This document shows positions 57,499-64,000 of a stretch of 64,000 nucleotides of DNA, one piece after another. Every line of letters begins with the position of its first letter. Positions within the stretch are counted from its first letter, which is position 1. The DNA is from Brachionus manjavacas. Its lineage: Eukaryota > Rotifera > Eurotatoria > Ploima > Brachionidae. The notes below the pieces were generated by a model. It saw only the letters and a list, made by a program, of their open reading frames with translations. It ran no database searches and was not told where the DNA came from. The translations under genes and the position numbers were made by a program. The DNA lies in assembly GCA_019054805.1 (NCBI GenBank), contig JAHQIY010000001.1, positions 7,330,501 through 7,394,500 on the forward strand, in the 5' to 3' direction.

Positions 57499-60400
57499 TC
57501 AATCTAAATTAATTTTATTTGAAAAATTATTCACTGGATGGTGATTTGGAAAATTTTGACCTGACGAACTGGTACCTGAATTTTGGTTAATTGATAAAAT
57601 ATTATTTATCAAAAATTTTGTATTGGGATTTGGATTTGACGTAGAAGAAGACGACGTAGATAAAGAGATCAAGTTGGGAGCATTGTTTTGTACACTAGCT
57701 CCACTCGGCGGTCCTTGGTTTATGATACCACCGATTGTGTTCAATATTTGAGTTGAATAATTTTTCTCTATTAAACTATCCATATCGATTTCATCCTCTT
57801 CCATTTCATCACTGTTCAACAAAGATTTCTTTTCTTCACTTTTCATTAGATCCATTTTTATAGAATAATTCGAGTGTCCTGAATTGCCTCTGTTGTAAGT
57901 AATTGTAGAGGTTGGATTGGACGCCTGTCTGACCACAGCAGTGTCTTTTTCATTTGGCTTCGAGTTTGAACTAGATGGCAAAAAGATCAAAGTAGGCTTA
58001 TATTTAGCGGGAATCAATAGAGTCACAAAAATGGCTACTAGAGCTAGAGCAGAGCCGAAAAGGAAAGGAGGACCCGGTAACAAATGAGTACTGGCATAAG
58101 TTGTTTTTGCTGAATTACTGTCTACCACGGGCTCCGAAGATCCGCTCGAATTTTCATTCAGATTCACTCTGAAAATCCAAAATAAAAAACCGTACATTGC
58201 AGGTCCGATGCCATTGCACAGGCCTCGGATTCCGGTCACCATTCCTTGTGATACACCTTGCTGGTCAACGTGAGATTGGTTTGATATAAAAGCACTAATT
58301 GCTGGATAGCCGATACTGGACAAAGCTGCTAGAAGACCAGCGAACCATATAAGCCATTCTTGTCCTGCAAAACCATAAATCGCCAGCTGTAATACCTGAA
58401 ATGTCAGACCTATAATTATACTCTGACGATTTCCGAAATACTTTATAAGTATTACTAAAATGGCAGCCTATTAGAAAAAAATTGAATAAAAAATTGTTTA
58501 TTAGAGAAAAATAAAATTTAGATTGTTTTTACTTGAGCTATGCAAGACAGAATTCCAATGTATGCAATAAAATAAGCCACTTGGTTTTGGGTAAATCCAA
58601 CTATTAATTTTAAATAGACAAAAAAGCAAGAATACTGTCCGGCCTCGGGCAAATAGGATAAAAAAGTAATGATACAAAGTAACAAAATAGTGCGGTCCTT
58701 GAAAATAGATTTTAAAGATTTGAACGGGTCCACATTTTCCCAGCTGATTGATTTTGATCGTTCTCGTAATTTTTCGGGCAACGATTCTGGTACAGCGACT
58801 AAAATGAAAAATAAATCGAAAACAGCTATTGCAGTCGCCAAAGCGATAACAAAATTTTCCGAGTAAAAGCGACTTAGATAAGAGCCTAGAGCGGGACTTG
58901 TGATTAAACTAGCGGCAAATGTGGCAGATACAAGACCATATGCTGTCGTTCGGTTCGATTCATCAGTTACGTCGGCCACGTAGGCGAAAACAACGCTGAA
59001 CGTGACTGCGAATAGACCACTAATGGATATCATGGCAAAATACCACATTGGGTTTATGCGCATTAATGGTATTGGTAAGCAAGTAAAAAAAACTGTTATT
59101 AGTAGAAACACTTTTCGACCCCAAATGTCAGATAGAGCGCCGATTAGTGGAGCACTCAGAAATGATAATATTCCTTTAACACCGTGGATCAATCCATTAG
59201 CTAAAAATGTGCTACTTGGAAATGTTTCGTTTAGGACCTTTTGGAAAATAAAATTTATTTTTATTAAAGATTAACTACAAAAAAATGGAATAACAGTCAT
59301 CAAAAACATTTTTGTAGAAAAGTATACAAAATTTTTGAGGTACTGTCATTGAGCCTGGTAAAATCCAGTATGGGCAAAAATTAAAAAAAAAATCAATCCT
59401 TTTTAATTAAAAAAAAAATTCGACTCCAAGAAAATTAAAGAGTTTTCAATTAATTGTTTAATAAAAACCTTTTAATAGAACGTGACCAATAATTCAGTAA
59501 TTTTTTATTTTCTAATTAAATTCGATAAAGGATACATAAACGAACATGGAATTGAGTTACTAATTTTTGTGTTTTCATTGACAATGTATAAATTATTGGT
59601 CAATTTGATTATAAAAAGTAATCTCTCATTTATTAAGTTACTAATACAGTTCGTCTTTATTTAATTAAAAATAATTCTAGGCGCTGTAATTAATTTCTTT
59701 TTTTTGAAAAATAAAAAAAAATTCAACACTTTTTTTTAGCTTGAATACAAACTTTAATTTATTTTTTAAATTAATCAAATCAATAATCAAATTTAATGAC
59801 CATGATTAAATTATTACCATTTTTTTTTTGTCTTTTCAATTCATGTTCAATTTTTCTTTAATTTTAATTTTTCAAAAAATAGTTATCGTGATTCAATTTG
59901 TAGTGAATTTAAAGCAAGAAAATAGAATAATATTTTTATTTGAGCAAGAAAACAGAAACAAAAACTAAATTCGGATAAAAAGGATGCTGTCAGATAAGTA
60001 TAGTATAGTATAAGATAAGTATTATCAGGTGAGGGAAACAATAAAAGTTCAATTGGAATGGTGTTGAATAAACTTTTATGGGATTTAAATTTTTTTTTAT
60101 TTTGAACAAAGGAACTTATAGATGTGTTGATTTTCTATTAAAAAACTTGTTCCTATAAATGAATCTGCAACTACAAGATGAAAATTTCAAATTCAAAAAG
60201 GATTCTGTTCTGTGTTTTTTATTTTTTGATTTTATTTATTGTATTTTTTATAAATATTTTGCGGTATAATCTGTAATTTTATCTTCTTCGAAAATCACTT
60301 TTTTAAGTTTTATTTTGAGTCCACAATCATCAGAAATTAATATTTGAAATTAAAATAATATTAAAAAATATAGAGCTAGTTAATAATTTTAGAATTGGAG

Positions 60401-62037
60401 AGGGTTTTTTTATAAAATAAATTAAGAAATGATTAAATAAAAATTTTTACTAGAAAAAGTTTTAATCTAAATATCGAAACAGGTAATATTTTGAATTTAT
60501 CCGTTTTAAGCAAAATAAAAGTAATTAAAATTTATGGTTTAAAAATAAAAACTTTTAACCAACTGAGTTTTCTTACAAAGCAATTTTAAACTTCAACTTA
60601 AAAAAAATTAAAATTAACTAATTAAAAAAAAACCTGAAAGCTATTTTTTAATTAAACTGAATATTTTAATCGATGTTTTCTCTTCGAGTAATTAATTAAG
60701 ATATAAAATTAATAAAAATGTTTTAAAAATTTTGATTATTAATTTTGAAATGTTATATTTTTTCTTTTCTTTCTAATGAATTTAAAGAAATTTTGTTTAA
60801 TAATAAATTTGAATAAAAAAGGTAATAATACTAAAATTGATTTTAGATAAAAGTGCAATAATAAGGACTAATGATTTATTTTTTGAAAAATTAATTTCTT
60901 GTTAAAAATTTAGATACTCAATAAAACTAAGTTTATTGAAAATAACAATAAATATTTCGTAAAAATATAAATTAAGAGAGTTCAAATTACCATAAAAAGA
61001 ACTTAAAGTTTAATTAATTCGAAGATAAAGAATCTTGGACATTTTCAAGTTGTACGTGAAACTTTTGTCTTTGATTATACTGAATGTTTAGGAGTTTACC
61101 TCTGGCACCCCAAAATGAAACCAAGTCCTTCTACTTTAGAGGGAATAATCAAAGTTGTTAAGTAAAAATAAACTAAAACGTCAAAAATCTTAATTCTGAA
61201 TAAATTAATCTGAAATCATCGTTCTTTATATTTAAAATTTTTTGTTACTTAACAACAAAAATTAAACTATCTTATTTTTTTTACTTGAAAAAATACCTGG
61301 ATTAAACCATGAATTTGAACTATAACAAAATTTAATTAAAAATTTGTTTACACACTGGACACTGTAACTATAACCAAGTAATAAAGAAAACTTATCAATA
61401 AAAAAATTATGGAATTTTTTTTTAATCATGCAATAATTAACAAAATAAATTATCGGATTTATTTTTAATTTTACTTCGTAATGCAAAGAAAATAATTTTT
61501 TAAGCTATCTTAAAAAAAAACATTTAATTGTTATTTGGTTTGATCGATGGTTTTTTTAAATCAAACATGAATTTAAAATCATAAATAATATTAATCACTT
61601 TTTATTATTTTTTAATTATAAAACTATAAACAATGAATTTAAATTTTAAATCTTTTGTAAAAAAATCTAAATGTTACAATTCAAGATAAGAAAAAAAAAG
61701 TTTCAGGTGCTTCGAAATATTTCTATGATTGATTACTAATTAAATGATTAAATTAATGATTCAAATTCTTTTTAACTAAAAAAATTTAATTACAGTTATA
61801 ACTTGATCCGTGAGAAGACCCCATGCAAAAAATTCTAAAAATATAACAATTAGGGCATGTACAAAGCTTGCTTTACCAATACCAGAAGACTTTAAAATTT
61901 AAACAAAAACATAATAAAAAATTTCAATTTCGTATTTGCTGAATATTTACCACGTAACCGTGCTGAATTGGATTGTTGGAAAGAAGATTCGACGCGCGCT
62001 TCCGCTTCGTTTTTGAGCTTGAGCTCGCCGAATGCAT
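57499..62037 (-). CDS. MFSD14: MFSD14 (HIAT1) major-facilitator transporter
   Basis: Exons (minus): 61951..62037, 61794..61889, 58533..59237, 57499..58467; 618 residues, all introns phase 0 (61, 2556 and 65 nt). The N-terminus MHSASSSSKTKRKRASNLLS is basic; transmembrane helix 1 contains HALIVIFLEFFAWGLLTD. The MFS motif A loop reads GALSDIWGRK; also LSFLSAPLIG, VTFSVVFAYVADVTDE, ATFAASLITSPALGSYLSRF, LVAVPESLPEKLR, FLSYLPEAGQYSCFFVYL, and late-helix DQQGVSQGMVTGIRGLCNG. These are near-invariant in MFSD14A/B, 12-pass endomembrane solute carriers of uncertain substrate. Human forms have about 490-506 residues; this one carries an extra C-terminal tail of about 130 residues rich in Asn, Ser and acidic residues. 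The ATG at 62037 is the first in frame after AT-rich leader sequence. The long intron 59238-61793 shows nothing recognisable. Confidence 0.96.
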
Positions 62038-63083
62038 TTTAATTCGGAAAAAACGAATTATCTTTTGGTAAATTATTTTCAAAATTTTCTATACACTATG
62101 AAATTAATGTCGGTAATTTTTTTTTAATATTCTTCTGCTCATTTAATTTGCTTTGTGTTAAGTTAGCTAAATATCAAACAAAAATGGAAAATAAAATTTG
62201 ATAATATTTTAAGCAAAATTATTTTTATTTTATTATAAAAGAAACGAATTTGCATTAAAAAAATTATGTCGATTTTTTTGTCTTGGCACTATTAAAAATT
62301 TCTACTTTGGTAAAACATGTTTAGCTCAATTTTATTTAAATTATATTAATTTAATACTAAAAAAAAAAAAAATTTAAAAATTTCTTACTTTAAGGATAAA
62401 ATTTACTAAGTAAATCGATTTGATACTCTTTAGTTTTATGCCCAAAAAACTCTTTAAAAAAAGCTTAATCTTGTAAAAATTAAGTTTTCATTTTCCAGAA
62501 TAAAACTTATCTGAATATCAATAAAATGAGCTTATATCGTATGCAATATTAAGCAATTTGACCAGCGAGGCCAGTCACCTTTAAATTATTAGAGGCATTG
62601 CTATCAAAATGTTCATGTTCATCTTCTCCTAATGATAATAATTATTAAAATTGTGATTTTTTTTCTCTAAATACCAAAATAACTACCAAATAATGAATGA
62701 AGTTTTATATTTTGTGTTAAATTTTTTATTTCATTGGGAATTTTCCTAAAAAAGGGTCAAAAATTAAAAAAACCAAAAATTTTTTTTAAAGTTTGAAATT
62801 TCATCTGTAAATTTCAAATTTTTATTTATTTGAAAAAAAATAATAGGTAAGAAGAGATTTAAAAAAGTTTTTGACGTTTTATTTAAAATTTCAAGCTTGA
62901 AATATTTTGTTTGATTATATTAATTCAGAATTTCATGATTAATCAACAGGCTATTGGAATTCAAAATTTTTATTAAACTTGAAAATTGACTTTTTAAATT
63001 GGTTTTTAAAATGCTTTATTTTTAAAAAATAATTGAGAAAAATTGGAGAAAAAATCCAAAAAGTAAATTTACCCTGTATCTAT
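62038..63083. other. Intergenic, nothing seen
   Basis: AT-rich DNA between the MFSD14 start and the hAT terminus. It must contain the MFSD14 promoter, but no box can be singled out. Confidence 0.5.
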
Positions 63084-64000
63084 TAGGGTTGTGAATCGAC
63101 TAAGCGTTAATTGATTAAATCGGTTAAATTTACATTCACTGAAATTTTGACTTTATCGAAAATTTCTTATTTTTATCGATCAAAAAATCATTGTTAGAAT
63201 TTTAATTTACTTAATTTTATAAATTTTACAAACATCGAAAAGCTATCGAACAAATTTGGACAATAGTATCCCTTTGTTTTCGAATAGTTAGTCGAATAAT
63301 TAAATCGGTTATATTGTTCGATTTTATAAATCGATTTACGAAAAAATCTAATTCAAAAGTGTAAAAAAAATGTATTTTTAAAAGATAAGTAATTTACGAA
63401 ACTAAACAAAACTTGAAAAATCATTTAAAAAAATTATTAAATAAGTTACGAAATTAAATAAAAATTAAAAAATTGTTTAAAAATCTTTAAAATTATTTTT
63501 TGTTTTCTAAAACGATTGAATTAAGCTTTATAAAAGTAAATTTTTCCAGATTTTTTGCACTCAGTCTGTTTCTTTCTTCATTTTGAATAAAGCTACTAAC
63601 AGAAAAAAGACTTTCTGCAGGAACTGAAGGAGCAATTAAACAAAATAGCTTTTTAATACTCCTAGTTAGTATTGGTAACTTAATATTTTAATATTTATAA
63701 AACAAAAGTGGATATTTTAGCTCATTTGAATCGGATTCTTTGTAAAATGTCTCGACGTTACATTCATAAAACTTAAATTCTTGAAAAGTGCCATTTTAAT
63801 TTGATAAAAATGAAATTTTTGAAAGTTGTTGGTTTTTTTTCAAATTAAATTCTAACTAAATAAGTTTTAAAAATCAAGTCTTTATTATTGATATATTATT
63901 GAAACAAATTTAACATAACTTTCCTTTACATTATTCATATCATTGAAGTAATAATTTTTTTTTAAAAAATGTTTCGACCATGAAGCTTGGTCGATTAAAA
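63084..64000 (-). mobile_element. hAT-superfamily DNA transposon, 3' part (runs off the window)
   Basis: On the minus strand, about 63785 down to the stop at 63493-63495, the frame reads ELKYPLLFYKY, a stop, then NIKLPILTRSIKKLFCLIAP, SVPAESLFSVSSFIQNEERN and RLSAKNLEKF. This is the hAT C-terminal dimerisation domain (YP.L..LAK.YL.IPA.SVPSERLFS.A...IT..RNRL....VEKL). The in-frame stop suggests a dead copy. TAGGGTTGTGAATCGACTAA at 63084 looks like a hAT terminal repeat. The next 270 bp are packed with ATCGAT, TCGAAAA and ATCGGTTA-type motifs on both strands, as expected for subterminal transposase-binding repeats. The other end lies outside the window. Confidence 0.75.

Overview
The window is an AT-rich (roughly three quarters A+T) nuclear segment from a small-genome invertebrate animal. 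The genes are metazoan (CAMSAP, MFSD14, INPP4, CCDC28, MEAF6, ATP7, RPL31, FABP), have many introns, and most introns that could be placed exactly are only 47-65 nt long with GT...AG ends. Exons are clearly richer in G+C than introns and intergenic DNA. This suits a rotifer-like or other compact spiralian genome, but that placement is inference; no sequence here proves the phylum.

Layout. 0.9-2.9 kb (+): a Ser/Thr/Asn-rich single-pass membrane protein, 5' end unresolved. 5.6-8.7 kb (+): an intronless copper P-type ATPase (ATP7). 11.1-17.9 kb (-): INPP4 phosphoinositide 4-phosphatase in ten exons, with LINE debris in its largest intron. 18.0-18.7 kb (-): CCDC28, whose stop lies only about 140 bp upstream of the INPP4 ATG. 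22.0-22.6 kb (-): MEAF6, divergent from a fatty-acid-binding protein at 23.3-24.2 kb (+). 25.1-29.6 kb: nested transposable elements, including a LINE bounded by direct repeats of about 300 bp. 29.95-45.15 kb (-): a complete 15-exon CAMSAP/Patronin gene (about 1822 aa), the main gene of the window. 46.0-46.85 kb: a 166-bp tandem satellite. 47.2-50.5 kb (-): coding-like fragments I could not join. 53.1-53.6 kb (+): RPL31. 54.8-55.6 kb (+): an EF-hand protein. 57.5-62.0 kb (-): MFSD14. 63.1 kb to the right edge (-): the 3' part of a hAT transposon.

For CAMSAP, INPP4, CCDC28, MEAF6, FABP, RPL31, the EF-hand gene and MFSD14 I built exon models by hand; in each the reading phase is continuous from ATG to stop. 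There is no functional operon in the bacterial sense. CCDC28-INPP4 is, however, a tight head-to-tail pair in which the INPP4 ATG directly follows a strong splice acceptor. This suggests polycistronic transcription resolved by spliced-leader trans-splicing.

Transposon content is high outside genes: at least nine non-LTR reverse-transcriptase loci from three or more lineages, a foldback element, a TGACAA-rich non-autonomous element present twice in inverted orientation, a short retroposed 3' module present twice, and the hAT end. I found no tRNA, rRNA or CRISPR array. No wholly new system is proven. The most unusual signals are the roughly 300-bp duplication bounding the LINE, the satellite with a telomere-like box beside the CAMSAP promoter, and the CCDC28-INPP4 arrangement.
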